From Clostridia bacterium (GTDB taxonomy: Bacteria > Bacillota > Clostridia > Christensenellales > CAG-138): DNA of 64,000 nucleotides. The stretch lies in the NCBI GenBank assembly GCA_017614315.1, contig JAGACA010000007.1, positions 1-64,000 of the forward strand, read 5' to 3'. The notes beneath the pieces were generated by a model. That model made no database searches. It was not told where the DNA came from and worked only from the letters and a program-made list of their open reading frames with translations. A program made the position numbers and the translations under genes. Shown piece after piece: positions 1 through 8,676 of this stretch. The first letter of the stretch is position 1, and the number at the start of each line of letters is the position of its first letter.

Positions 1-9
1 AGGCTGCTC

Positions 10-27
10 CTGCGGACATATCCGCAG
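10..27. other. Short perfect hairpin
   Basis: The two 7-base arms CTGCGGA (10-16) and TCCGCAG (21-27) pair around a 4-base loop. It has no following T-run, so it is not a terminator by itself. It lies at the window edge, and the gene it belongs to is not visible. Confidence 0.4.
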
Positions 28-38
28 AAACTGCACAA

Positions 39-79
39 AAAACACGGAACAGTGACTCAGCGTCTTTGTTCCGTGTTTT
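39..79. terminator. Bidirectional intrinsic terminator
   Basis: A 13-bp perfect stem (39-51 with 67-79) has A-rich and T-rich outer flanks, which is the usual form of a two-way terminator. It would end the minus-strand operon that starts at 2273, and any plus-strand gene arriving from outside the window. Nothing coding is evident between here and 221. Confidence 0.6.
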
Positions 80-220
80 AGTAATATTGCGTAATTCTCC
101 TTAGAAAAAACCCGGTTGCTTCCTTATGCGGGTCACTGGAAGGACGGCGCTTTTTTATGCAAACGACGGGGGCGAGGGAGCGTAAAGCCCCTGCCGGCTG
201 TGTTCGCCGGCGGCGGAGCG

Positions 221-766
221 TTATCTTCTCGGCATCAGTATGTTCCTCAGCGCAGAGTCGAACAGCATTGAGAATATTTTGAACAGCAGCATGAACGCCG
301 CGAGCATCGCCTCGAGCACGGCGATTATCCGGAACACCGACATGTTGGGGAGCAGCGACTGCATGCTTATCCCGAACACGCGGTCGGCAAGCGCGATCCC
401 TCCCGCGAGGAGCGCGTTCAGGACGAGGAACCTTACGAGTATGGTGATGATCCTGTCGGTGATGTGCGTGCGCACGAAATAGCGGACGACCGCGTAATGC
501 CCGAACAGCAGTATGTAAAGATACGTCGCGATGCTGCTCCGCGCGATCAGCAGCGCGAGCCCCGACGTCAGCACGTATTCGATCAGCGCAAAGAGATAGC
601 CCTTCTCCTCGCGGAGGGGTATCCATGTCATCAGCGAGGCGACGAAGAGGCAGAGCCCCTTTATGAAAACGGACTTCACCATGCTCGCCGCAAAGAGCAT
701 GAGCAAAGACACGGCAAGGCTCATGCCCGTGCCGGCGGCAAGAAGACCTATCGGTATCTTACGCAT
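221..766 (-). CDS. Multi-pass membrane protein, unknown function
   Basis: This 181-residue protein is mostly hydrophobic. It has about five predicted membrane spans, at roughly residues 6-30, 34-50, 58-90, 108-130 and 143-168, and a basic C-terminus ending in Pro-Arg-Arg. I do not recognise a family. It starts 23 bases after the stop of the DnaJ-domain gene and is the last gene of a three-gene minus-strand operon (DUF5685 protein, DnaJ protein, this protein). The shared operon suggests a common envelope or protein-folding role, but this is only association. Confidence 0.7.
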   Translation of the reverse strand: MRKIPIGLLAAGTGMSLAVSLLMLFAASMVKSVFIKGLCLFVASLMTWIPLREEKGYLFALIEYVLTSGLALLIARSSIATYLYILLFGHYAVVRYFVRTHITDRIITILVRFLVLNALLAGGIALADRVFGISMQSLLPNMSVFRIIAVLEAMLAAFMLLFKIFSMLFDSALRNILMPRR

Positions 767-789
767 CGTCTTCGCTCCTTTTCGTTATT

Positions 790-1419
790 TCAGCAGCAGC
801 AGCGCGAGAAGCAGCCGATCAGAAGGCTGACCGCGGCAATGCTCACGCAGCCCGCCGCCGAGCGCCCGTCGGCCGTCCACGTCGTGCGGGTATCCGTGCC
901 GCCGCGCATGTTGTTCAGCGTCTCCGCGTACTCCGCGTTGCCGGGATCCATGCCGCACGCGCGGGATACGTATTCATAGGCGCGGGAGTACTGACCGTTG
1001 CGGTAGCAGCACATGCCGTAAAGGAACACCCACTCGGCGTTCTTAACGGGGATGGTGCTCAGAAGGTGCATCGCGCCAGCGATGTCGCCGCCGTTTATCA
1101 TGCGGCGCACGGCCTTGAACTCCATCTCGTACGCGCCGCGGTACTGTGATTCGCTTCGCGCCTGATAAGAGCCGCCGTAACCCGGACCGTAACCGGGACC
1201 GTAGCTGTTTTGCCCGTAGGACGCCTGACCCTGATCCTTTTTCTTGGTCAGCATGTCGTACGCGGCGTTGATCTTTTTCATCTTTTCCTCGGCCTGCTCC
1301 TTAAGGTCGGAATCCTGATAGCGGTCGGGATGGTACTTCTTTACGAGCTTAAGATAAGCCTCGCGGATCTCCTCGTTGGAGGCGGAGGGGGACACGCCCA
1401 GCACTTCGTACGGGTTCAT
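790..1419 (-). CDS. DnaJ-domain protein with TPR-like tail
   Basis: This is a 209-residue J-domain co-chaperone-like protein. Residues 1-60 form the J domain, with the diagnostic His-Pro-Asp in YHPDRYQ, which stimulates Hsp70 (DnaK) ATPase activity. A Gly/Tyr/Ser-rich linker follows (about 65-95), then a TPR-like helical segment (about 100-172). The C-terminus is hydrophobic and ends in CFSRCCC, an unusual cysteine cluster that could anchor to membrane or bind metal. It lacks the zinc-finger and C-terminal domains of true DnaJ, so it is an accessory J protein. Its ATG overlaps the stop of the upstream DUF5685 gene (ATGA), which indicates translational coupling. Confidence 0.88.
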   Translation of the reverse strand: MNPYEVLGVSPSASNEEIREAYLKLVKKYHPDRYQDSDLKEQAEEKMKKINAAYDMLTKKKDQGQASYGQNSYGPGYGPGYGGSYQARSESQYRGAYEMEFKAVRRMINGGDIAGAMHLLSTIPVKNAEWVFLYGMCCYRNGQYSRAYEYVSRACGMDPGNAEYAETLNNMRGGTDTRTTWTADGRSAAGCVSIAAVSLLIGCFSRCCC

Positions 1420-2273
1420 AACGTCTCCTCCTTTTCTTCGCGCTCGGCTTTAAGCCTGTCGAGGACCTCGGCCGCCCTCGCCCCGAGCCCGGTATACATG
1501 ATATTGTCGAGTATGGGCTTGTTGACCTTTATGTCCAAAAGGTCGTATGCGAGCACGGCGGCGTTTATGTACATGTCGGCGGTCGCCTCGCCGGTCGCGA
1601 GGGGATCTGCGATCTTCGACCTTAAGAATATGTTGTAATTGCCGCGCTTCCCGTCCGCCTTCATGTCGTCGAGCGCGTCCAGCACGTATATGTAACCGCC
1701 CAGCTTCCTTCCGACCTCGCGGACGAGGGGCTTGGCCTCGTCGCCTAAGACGGGGCAGGACGCGAGCAAAAGCCCCAGCGTCTCGCCGAAGGAGTTCGGC
1801 GCGGCGTCGGGATCGCATTCCGGCGCGGCCTCGATCGCGCCGAGCGCGTCGAGCCCTTCTTTAATGATATTCGCGGTCTCGGGATAATCCGTCTCGGCCT
1901 TCTTCACTCCGCGGCGGAACGCGGGCAGGAGCCCCTTCCTCATGGGACGGCCGTCCCTCGCGTCGTCGATCAGCTTGTATTTGGCGAGGAGCACGGAGAG
2001 CGCAGAAGCGAAGTCCAAAGCCCCGTCGTCGGCGACGACGGGGGTCTTGCCCCTTGCGGGATGCACCGCGCAGCCGCGCGAACGGACGTCGGGCTCGAGC
2101 CCCGCGGCGCCCGCGATCAGTATCGCCGCGAACGACGCGTCGTAGCTCAGGGTCAGACGCGAATTGAACCCGTATTTCGAAAGCGCGCGGCACAGGCCGC
2201 AGTAATACGCGTTGTAAAGATCCCTGTCCTTTACCTTAAGTTCAGGTATGAACGGTGAGATATAGCCGAACAA
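1416..2273 (-). CDS. DUF5685 family protein
   Basis: This is a 285-residue protein whose N-terminus (FGYISPFIPELKVKD, then YNAYYCGLCRAL and a YD motif) matches the clostridial DUF5685 family of unknown function. The Cys-Gly-Leu-Cys motif may bind metal. I place the start at TTG (2273-2271) because AAGGAGG sits 8 bases upstream. Extending the frame upstream only adds residues that lie in the promoter. A TTGAAA-N17-TATAAT promoter lies directly upstream. It is the first gene of the operon and overlaps the DnaJ-protein start by 4 bases, a pairing that suggests function with the J protein. Confidence 0.8.
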   Translation of the reverse strand: MFGYISPFIPELKVKDRDLYNAYYCGLCRALSKYGFNSRLTLSYDASFAAILIAGAAGLEPDVRSRGCAVHPARGKTPVVADDGALDFASALSVLLAKYKLIDDARDGRPMRKGLLPAFRRGVKKAETDYPETANIIKEGLDALGAIEAAPECDPDAAPNSFGETLGLLLASCPVLGDEAKPLVREVGRKLGGYIYVLDALDDMKADGKRGNYNIFLRSKIADPLATGEATADMYINAAVLAYDLLDIKVNKPILDNIMYTGLGARAAEVLDRLKAEREEKEETL

Positions 2274-2303
2274 ATCCGACGCCTCCTTATATGGATACTC
2301 AAT

Positions 2304-2332
2304 ATTATAAATAAAACCGAGACTTTTTTCAA
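2304..2332 (-). promoter_or_regulatory. Promoter of DUF5685-DnaJ operon
   Basis: The -35 TTGAAA (2332-2327) and -10 TATAAT (2309-2304) are separated by 17 bases. The predicted transcript starts about 25 bases upstream of the TTG start codon at 2273. Confidence 0.65.
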
Positions 2333-2415
2333 CCGTGCGCGCGAAAAAAGTGCGGCATGCGGCGAAAAGCCCGAAATTTTTTTGTCCCGCAGGGGCACTT
2401 TTTTTCAAAAAAAGC

Positions 2416-2444
2416 TTTATTTTTACATGAACACCTGCTATAAT
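2416..2444 (+). promoter_or_regulatory. Extended -10 promoter of BMP lipoprotein gene
   Basis: TATAAT at 2439-2444 is preceded by TGC (2436-2438), an extended -10. The -35 (TTTATT, 2416-2421) is weak at 17-base spacing, as is common when a TGN element is present. Confidence 0.6.
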
Positions 2445-2503
2445 GTGTACACTACCTAAGTATGTGCGTTTTTTGCGCGCGTAAAATTTTCAGGAGGAAA
2501 AAT

Positions 2504-3604
2504 ATGAAAAAGCTTTTAGCACTCGTGCTCGTTCTCGTGCTTTCCGCGGCCGTCTTTGCCGGCTGCCAGAAGCCCGCTGAGCCCGACAACCCCTCGGACG
2601 GCGCCGTCGAGATCGCCTTCGTCACCGACGTAGGTCAGCTGATGGACAAGTCCTTCAACCAGGGCACCTGGGAAGGCTGCCAGCAGTACGCTCAGGCCAA
2701 CAACAAGACCACCAAGTACTTCCAGCCTACCAACGGTGAAAACGCCACCGACGCGGACCGTGTTGCCGCTATGGAAGCTGCCGTTACCGCCGGTGCGAAG
2801 ATCGTCGTTGCCGCCGGCTTCATGCAGGCGGGCGCTCTTGCCACCGTGGCCGAGAAGAACCCCGACGTGAAGTTCGTCTTCATCGACGGTTGGGCGCTCA
2901 CCGATGCGAACAAAAACGTGCTCAATAACGTTGCCGGTATCGCCTATCAGGAGGAGCAGGCGGGTTATCTCGCCGGTTACGCCGTTGTTATGGACGGCTA
3001 CACCAAGCTCGGCTTCATGGGCGGCGGCGGCGGCACCAACCCCGCGTGCTGCCGTTACGGCTACGGCTACGTTCAGGGCGCCGAGGCGGCTGCTGCCGTC
3101 AAGGGCGTTGACATCGAGATGAACTACTCCTGGCAGTACGGCGAGACCTTCTCCGCGTCTCCCGAGCTCCAGACCATGGCTGCCGGCTGGTACAATGACG
3201 GCACCCAGATCATCTTCTCCTGCGGCGGCTCCATGTTCGCCTCCATCACCGCGGCCGCTTCCGCGAATGACGGCAAGGTCGTCGGCGTCGACGTAGACCA
3301 GAGCTCCCAGTCCACCACCGTCGTCACCTCCGCCATGAAGGGCCTCTCCGCTTCCGTCGTATGGGCTATCTCCAAGTTCTATGACGGCAAGTGGGATGAC
3401 ATCGGCGGCAAGAACACCAGCCTCGGCGCGAATGACAACGCCGTTGGTCTCCCCACCGAGACCTGGTCGATCACCGGCTGGACCGTTGACGAGTACAAGG
3501 CTCTCTTCGAGCAGATCAAGGCCGGCACCGTCGTCGTCAGCCCCGATTATCCCGAGGATATGGCCACCTACAACGGCACCCACGTAAAGGTCACCGTTCA
3601 GTAA
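2504..3604 (+). CDS. BMP-family (PnrA-like) substrate-binding lipoprotein
   Basis: This is a 366-residue solute-binding protein of the Bmp/Med/PnrA family, which usually delivers nucleosides to an ABC importer. The N-terminus is a lipoprotein signal (MKKLLALVLVLVLSAAVFAGC) with a lipobox ending at Cys21, so the mature protein is tethered outside the membrane. Family signs include the start DVGQLMDKSFNQGTWEG and the segment VVAAGFMQAGAL. The start is fixed by AGGAGG at 2492-2497, 6 bases before ATG. No ABC permease or ATPase gene lies nearby, so it is an orphan receptor in this window. Nucleoside specificity is inferred from the family. Confidence 0.9.
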   Translation: MKKLLALVLVLVLSAAVFAGCQKPAEPDNPSDGAVEIAFVTDVGQLMDKSFNQGTWEGCQQYAQANNKTTKYFQPTNGENATDADRVAAMEAAVTAGAKIVVAAGFMQAGALATVAEKNPDVKFVFIDGWALTDANKNVLNNVAGIAYQEEQAGYLAGYAVVMDGYTKLGFMGGGGGTNPACCRYGYGYVQGAEAAAAVKGVDIEMNYSWQYGETFSASPELQTMAAGWYNDGTQIIFSCGGSMFASITAAASANDGKVVGVDVDQSSQSTTVVTSAMKGLSASVVWAISKFYDGKWDDIGGKNTSLGANDNAVGLPTETWSITGWTVDEYKALFEQIKAGTVVVSPDYPEDMATYNGTHVKVTVQ

Positions 3605-3611
3605 GCAAAAC

Positions 3612-3646
3612 AAAAAAGACGCGTCCAGAATGGACGCGTCTTTTTT
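3612..3646. terminator. Intrinsic terminator after BMP gene
   Basis: The stem AAAAAAGACGCGTCCA / TGGACGCGTCTTTTTT has a 3-base loop and an A-run/T-run on both sides, so it can act in both directions. Confidence 0.85.
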
Positions 3647-3691
3647 CGATACTGAAGACCGAAGAATGAATAATGGAAGATAATTAAAAGA

Positions 3692-3714
3692 ACTCCGCCC
3701 AAGGCGGAGTTTTC
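3692..3714 (-). terminator. Terminator of CotH lipoprotein gene
   Basis: The stem ACTCCGCC/GGCGGAGT has a 3-base loop and is followed on the minus strand by TCTTTTAATT. It lies about 35 bases past the stop of the large lamin-tail/CotH gene. Confidence 0.6.
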
Positions 3715-3748
3715 ACGTAAATCATGCGATCTTCGGTATTCATCATAT

Positions 3749-6700
3749 TCAGTTTCCGAGCGTATCCCTAAGTCCGTCCGCGAGCCTTTCGTACTCGGCG
3801 TACTGGGAATCGGTCAGGCCGTAGTAGTTTTTGAGAATGCGCAGGGCGTACGTCGGACGGCTGCCGAGGCAGCTCCGGAGAGCCGAGATCTCGCGCTCCC
3901 AGCCGCTCATGCTCTTGGGCATGCCCCATCTCGAGATCTGACCGGGCATTTCGGGACGGTAGAGGGCGACGAGCTCGTCGAACACGCGCTGGGCGTTCTC
4001 GGCGTTGAACACGTATTTGACGTAGTAAATGTACCTGGTAATGAATTCGTCGCGCCAGGTCTTGTTCTGGTTTACGGCGCAGAATATGTCCATATTGGTG
4101 ATGGTGCCGTGCGCCGCCGCGACGCCCGCGGGGTTGAAGTAGGACGAGAGCACGCTCCCGCCGGGATTGTTGCCGTACATGGCGTAATCGGAATCGTAAA
4201 GCACCGCGCGCCATTTCAGCGTGCCCTCGGTCGTCCGCCAGTATTTCTGGTTGAACATATCCGAATCGAAGAAATACGTCCTCGCGATTATGTAATCCAT
4301 AATGGACAGCACGTCGACGCGCTCGCAGAGCTTTTCGTAATTCGACTCCCTCGAGAAATCGTAGCTCTTGCAGAAATTGCGGAGGGCGTACCAGTCGGTA
4401 TTGTTCCCCGCCAGCACCTTGCCGTTCCTCTTGATGATGTTCACGCTCTCGCGCGGGACGCCGTAATGCGCCGCGACGTAGTCCTCGTTCAGGTTCTCCT
4501 TAAGGTCGTATATGCCGCGGTAATTGCCGTTGATGAACACGATGACGGGACGCGAATACGCCGCGTCGAGGTACATCCCGCGGCAGATCTCGCTGATGTA
4601 CGCGTCCCTGATGCGCGCCGCCTGCGCGTCCTGACCGCCGTTCCTCAATACTATGGAGCGGAAGCTCGTCACCTCGCAGCCGTCGAACAGGGGAAAGTCG
4701 AGGCTCGACCTGCCGTAGCCCGCGCGGAAATAAAGGCAGAGGGATTTTTGCGGATAGACCGAGGTCGACGCGCCGCTCACGCGAACGCCCGCGCCTGAAG
4801 AGACGGCGAGCCTGCCGTTCACGTAATACTCCATGAAGCAGGCCACCTGCGGGCCGTGCTTGACGCCGCCGCGTTCGTTGATCTCGGCGTAATACATCTT
4901 GTCGTAGTCCGAGCGCAGGAGCGAAATGCTTACGACCGGCAGGGAATGATCCTCGCCGACGATATAGGTGTGCGTCGCGACGGGGCTGTTGACGAGCCCT
5001 TCCATGAACGCGCGCGCCTTTATTACCGTATTGGAATTGAGCGTGATGGGGCCGGAGTAAAGATACGAGCTCCGCGTCGGCGTGGAGCCGTCGAGGGTAT
5101 AGCGGATCTCCGCTCCCGGCGTTGCCGTCGTGATCGAAACGGCGTCCGACGCGCTCGCGTAAAGGCCGCTCTTCGAGAATACGGGCTCCCTGACTATGCC
5201 CGAAAGGGGAGTCCCGTTAGGCTGTCCCTTCGTGGCCGTCGTAAAAAAAACGCGTTCTCCCGTCTGAGTGCGGTTCGAGCGTCCGCTCGTAACGCCGAGC
5301 GTCGTCATGCCCGTCCGGAACAGATCCATTATCCTCCCGGCGGGATCGATCAGAAACAGCGTCTCGCCGCCGTTCGATATCGAAAAATGCGCGAAGGACG
5401 TGCTTTTGGAGTTCTTGTCGCAGTTGATGACGAGGTATCCGCCCGCGGAGATCGACTGCCCGTCCAGCATGAACTTCCGCGGCTCTTCGAAATCGTCGGT
5501 CAGGCTCCAGCCGGTCAGATCCACGCGGTTCGGGGAGCAGTTGACAAGCTCGATCCAGTCGTTCCCGTTCGTCTTCGGCGCAGAGACGGCAAGCACCTCG
5601 CTTATATAGACCGAATTGGGATCGAACGGGAGCATCGCCGAAGCGTCGGAGAACGAGAAGGTGCTGTTCGGCGCGCCGGGCGTCGGCGCGGCGTAGCAGC
5701 GCGCCTGCCACGAGGCGTCGCGGCCGACGGAGGCGTTGGGTATTAGATCCGCAGGGATCGCAAGGCAGTCGTAGAGCATGCCGTCGAGATTCGCGAGCCA
5801 GATCCCGCCGTCCTCCTTCGACAGCCTGAAGGGCGCATGTATCTCCGTCCCGGTGCTCTCGTTCCCGGAAAGGAATATCACGACATAGGCGTGGGGGAGC
5901 ACCGAAACGTTCGGCAGACGGAACTTGGTAAGGTCGTTCGGATCGTCCGAAAGGTAATAATTGCTTAAAACGACGGGCACGTCGGAAACGTTCAGGAGCT
6001 CGACCCAGTCGCTGCGGTCGCCGTACTCGTCAGTTATGCCGTACTTGTTGTCGGGGCAGACCTCGTTGATGACGAGCCTCGCGTCATCGGACGGGATCTC
6101 CATGGCGGTCCATTTGATCTCCGGGAAGGTGCGGCCGGAATTCGCCTCGCCCTTCGTGACGAACGCCGTGTAGGCGACAGTCCCGTCGGTCTTTACCGCC
6201 GAAACGCCGCCGGGCATGTTCGGATCGGCCGCGAGGCTGTCCGCAAGCTCGTGCAGGGCGTTGAAGAGGTATATCGCGCTCTCGGCGCGGCTCACCTTGA
6301 AGTTCGCCGCGAGGGGCGCATCGGGATCGAGGGCGTTCAGCTCGACGACGATATAGCCGTCCGCGGGGAGCTTGATCTCGGGGAACACCCACTTCGTCGG
6401 ATCGTCCTCCCTGTCGGAGAGGGCGTAGTACGAAAGATCGACGTCGCCATCCGTGATGTTGTGTATCTCCACCCAGCCGGCGCTGCCGGTCACGAGCTCG
6501 GTTATTCGGAGCTCGTCCGCGGGGATCTCTATGACGGCCGCGCTTTTTAAGTCGTCGGCCACGTTCACGTTTTCAAGCCCGAAGGTCGGCGTGCCGGAAT
6601 AGCCGTAAGTCCCGTCCGCGCGGCGCGCGTAGGAGACGTCCGAGGTCAGGTATGGGATCTCGAGCGAGACCGTCCTTCCGTCCTTCGACGCAAGATAGAT

Positions 6701-7108
6701 CTTCTCGCCCGACCTCGAAATGCCGAACGGCGCGATCAGCTTGCCCGCGGCGTCGGGAGTGCCGGAAGGAAGATCCGATATGCATAATACGGTCAGGAAC
6801 CCGCCGGGAGCGAGCTTCGTTCCGTCGGGGAACACGAGCGCGCGCGCGAACGACGGGCTGTCGCCCAGCTTCCATCCCGATATGTCCGCCTCGTCGGAGC
6901 CGATGTTTTTGAGCTCCACCCAGTCCACGCTCCCGAGCGCGGGATCGACGTGGCTCAGCTTGTTGGCGGAAACGACCTCGTTTATCACGACGGAGCCGTT
7001 CGCCGCACCGGGCTTGTTCCCGTTATTGAATTCGCCGCAGCCCGCCGCGGCAAACACTGCCGCTGCCGCAAGGAGGGCGATCAGGATATTTACTAAAGGT
7101 TTCTTCAT
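3749..7108 (-). CDS. Lamin-tail and CotH-kinase domain surface lipoprotein
   Basis: This large exported lipoprotein has 1,119 residues from the chosen start (MKKPLVNILIALLAAA, lipobox AAAGC). Four lamin-tail (LTD) beta domains can be read, each with a WVEL/WVEI or WIEL core: about residues 38-125, 195-270, 345-435 and 505-595. A chitobiase/hexosaminidase C-terminal-like beta domain follows (about 655-720, YTLDGSTPT), then a CotH kinase-like domain (about 730-1075, with GIYDLKENLNEDYV and DSDYAMYG). CotH proteins are atypical protein kinases first known from spore coats. LTD domains are thought to bind cell-surface or extracellular targets. The upstream ATG at 7147 is only about 11 bases from the predicted transcript start. 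The ATG at 7108 has GAGG 10 bases upstream. Confidence 0.88.
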   Translation of the reverse strand: MKKPLVNILIALLAAAAVFAAAGCGEFNNGNKPGAANGSVVINEVVSANKLSHVDPALGSVDWVELKNIGSDEADISGWKLGDSPSFARALVFPDGTKLAPGGFLTVLCISDLPSGTPDAAGKLIAPFGISRSGEKIYLASKDGRTVSLEIPYLTSDVSYARRADGTYGYSGTPTFGLENVNVADDLKSAAVIEIPADELRITELVTGSAGWVEIHNITDGDVDLSYYALSDREDDPTKWVFPEIKLPADGYIVVELNALDPDAPLAANFKVSRAESAIYLFNALHELADSLAADPNMPGGVSAVKTDGTVAYTAFVTKGEANSGRTFPEIKWTAMEIPSDDARLVINEVCPDNKYGITDEYGDRSDWVELLNVSDVPVVLSNYYLSDDPNDLTKFRLPNVSVLPHAYVVIFLSGNESTGTEIHAPFRLSKEDGGIWLANLDGMLYDCLAIPADLIPNASVGRDASWQARCYAAPTPGAPNSTFSFSDASAMLPFDPNSVYISEVLAVSAPKTNGNDWIELVNCSPNRVDLTGWSLTDDFEEPRKFMLDGQSISAGGYLVINCDKNSKSTSFAHFSISNGGETLFLIDPAGRIMDLFRTGMTTLGVTSGRSNRTQTGERVFFTTATKGQPNGTPLSGIVREPVFSKSGLYASASDAVSITTATPGAEIRYTLDGSTPTRSSYLYSGPITLNSNTVIKARAFMEGLVNSPVATHTYIVGEDHSLPVVSISLLRSDYDKMYYAEINERGGVKHGPQVACFMEYYVNGRLAVSSGAGVRVSGASTSVYPQKSLCLYFRAGYGRSSLDFPLFDGCEVTSFRSIVLRNGGQDAQAARIRDAYISEICRGMYLDAAYSRPVIVFINGNYRGIYDLKENLNEDYVAAHYGVPRESVNIIKRNGKVLAGNNTDWYALRNFCKSYDFSRESNYEKLCERVDVLSIMDYIIARTYFFDSDMFNQKYWRTTEGTLKWRAVLYDSDYAMYGNNPGGSVLSSYFNPAGVAAAHGTITNMDIFCAVNQNKTWRDEFITRYIYYVKYVFNAENAQRVFDELVALYRPEMPGQISRWGMPKSMSGWEREISALRSCLGSRPTYALRILKNYYGLTDSQYAEYERLADGLRDTLGN

Positions 7109-7164
7109 AAAACAAAGACCTCGCTGCGTTTTCGATCGTTTCCGCATTTTTCCGTATCCATATG

Positions 7165-7170
7165 ATTATA
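7165..7170 (-). promoter_or_regulatory. -10 element of CotH lipoprotein gene
   Basis: TATAAT is read on the minus strand at 7170-7165, about 57 bases upstream of the ATG at 7108. No convincing -35 is seen; a TTTCAG-like hexamer is the best candidate. Confidence 0.45.
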
Positions 7171-7200
7171 CACCGGACAGGCGTTCCTGAAAAGAGGAAA

Positions 7201-8472
7201 TCAGCGGAAATAGACGTCGTCGCCGTATTTTCTCCATACGGGATCGACAAGACGGTGGAGCTCCTCTACCGCGAGGAGCACCTTTACCGACAGCCTCGGA
7301 TCGTTCTTCGGCACGAAGCGGAAGTACTCCTCGCCGAAAAAGAACTCGTTCGCCGTTCCCGAAACGAAGGGCGCGGAGGGCATGTCCTCGATGGGTATGG
7401 TGATCGAGACGTGCTCGCCGTTCTTCGTCCCGTCGTAATTGAAGCCCCTCCGGCAGAGCGTGACCGTTCCCTCGCCCAGCTTCACGCAGCGGTCGTCGCC
7501 CAGCGTAACCTGATCGAGGGTGAGGTATTCGGCGGGGTAGGAGAGCGAGAAGTCCTCCTTCATTACCTCGCGGCGGACGGTCTCACGCCCGAAACGGAAC
7601 CACTCGTCGATCCTCGAGAACGGGAAATCGCCGCCTTCGGGGATGAGCGCGTATCTTTCGTCGACGCGGACGCGGCGCCCGCAGGAGCAGACGACGGAAT
7701 CGCCCTCGACCTTTAGGGTGAACTCTTTCCCGCAATCCGGGCAGACGAACAGTATCTTGTCGAGCCCGTACGCGTTCTCGTGCTTTCCGCGGTAAACGCA
7801 GCCGCGCCGCGCGTTCTCCTCCGGATCGTTGTAGCGGAACTTCGCAAGATACCGCGCGTAAAGCTCGTCCGCGCTCATTTCGTTAAGCTCGTCCGCGGTG
7901 AACAAGAGCTCGTAATGAAACTCCATCGGCCCGTGGCGGTAACAGCTGTCGAACCGCGGGCGGTTGAGGTACGCGCCGAAGCTCGTGACCAGCACGACGT
8001 CGAGCCCCAGCTTCTTCACGAGCTGCATCGTGGCGGGATTCGTCGGCATGACCGAGCCGTCCATCGACTGTATCCCCTCGGGGAAGAGCACGAACGACGC
8101 GCCGAGCTTTTTGAGCCTCAATATCGACCGCACGGTCGAAACGTCGGGTATGAACAGCTTTTTCGGTATGACGCCGACCTTGAGGAACACGTGAAAGAGC
8201 CCCCTGCGCAGTATGTTCTGATACCCCATCACCACGTTCGGCTCGACGAAGGGATAGCCCTTGAGCGCCCATATATAGCTGTCGGTCGAGGCGTGATCGG
8301 CGAGTATCAAGACCTGTTTTCCCTTCATCGCCTTCTTGTCGAAGTGATAAACGAAATCGGCTCTTTTGCCGATCGACGCGCAGGAAAGCAGCACGCGGAA
8401 AAGCTTCGCGTAAAAGGGATCGGGCAGCCCCGGAGCGTATGAGGCGAGTATCTCGCCCGGAGTTTTTTTCAT
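7201..8472 (-). CDS. PlsC-like acyltransferase with C-terminal zinc ribbon
   Basis: This is a 423-residue lysophospholipid acyltransferase-like protein. The acyl-acceptor site FPEGIQS (about residue 125) and an upstream LADHASTDSY block match the PlsC/1-acylglycerol-phosphate family. The catalytic His and Asp are spaced HX3D here rather than the usual HX4D. After the acyltransferase domain a zinc ribbon is visible (CPDC and CSCG, around residues 235-260), followed by about 150 residues I do not recognise. That tail is unusual for PlsC. The start ATG (8472) has AAGG close upstream. It is transcribed divergently from the DUF368 gene. A lipid role is inferred from the family. Confidence 0.78.
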   Translation of the reverse strand: MKKTPGEILASYAPGLPDPFYAKLFRVLLSCASIGKRADFVYHFDKKAMKGKQVLILADHASTDSYIWALKGYPFVEPNVVMGYQNILRRGLFHVFLKVGVIPKKLFIPDVSTVRSILRLKKLGASFVLFPEGIQSMDGSVMPTNPATMQLVKKLGLDVVLVTSFGAYLNRPRFDSCYRHGPMEFHYELLFTADELNEMSADELYARYLAKFRYNDPEENARRGCVYRGKHENAYGLDKILFVCPDCGKEFTLKVEGDSVVCSCGRRVRVDERYALIPEGGDFPFSRIDEWFRFGRETVRREVMKEDFSLSYPAEYLTLDQVTLGDDRCVKLGEGTVTLCRRGFNYDGTKNGEHVSITIPIEDMPSAPFVSGTANEFFFGEEYFRFVPKNDPRLSVKVLLAVEELHRLVDPVWRKYGDDVYFR

Positions 8473-8506
8473 ATCCTTCTCGGGCTCCTTTCGGTCGTAC
8501 GGGAAT

Positions 8507-8512
8507 ATTATA
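8507..8512 (-). promoter_or_regulatory. -10 element of PlsC-like gene
   Basis: TATAAT is read on the minus strand (8512-8507), about 35 bases before the ATG at 8472. The -35 is poor (GTGCAA at 17-base spacing). It lies back to back with the DUF368 promoter. Confidence 0.5.
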
Positions 8513-8551
8513 ACACATTTCGCGGAGTTTTGCACCACGCCGGCGGCGTTG

Positions 8552-8580
8552 TTGACAACGGAGCAAAAAAAGTGTATCAT
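8552..8580 (+). promoter_or_regulatory. Promoter of DUF368 gene
   Basis: TTGACA (8552-8557), a 17-base spacer and TATCAT (8575-8580) form a near-consensus promoter. The roughly 90-base leader contains the palindrome CTCCCGCGGGAG near 8630 followed by six A, a possible regulatory hairpin. Confidence 0.75.
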
Positions 8581-8676
8581 AATAAAAGGAAAAGCATGCG
8601 CCGGCCTTTCCGAAACGGGGAAAAACGGCGCGCTCCCGCGGGAGAAAAAACATCCTTCATACGGGAAAGAGATATA

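Noticed and set aside
2445..2503. Purine-type riboswitch before the BMP nucleoside-receptor gene
   Set aside because: The leader is about 55 bases with no paired arms or conserved core.
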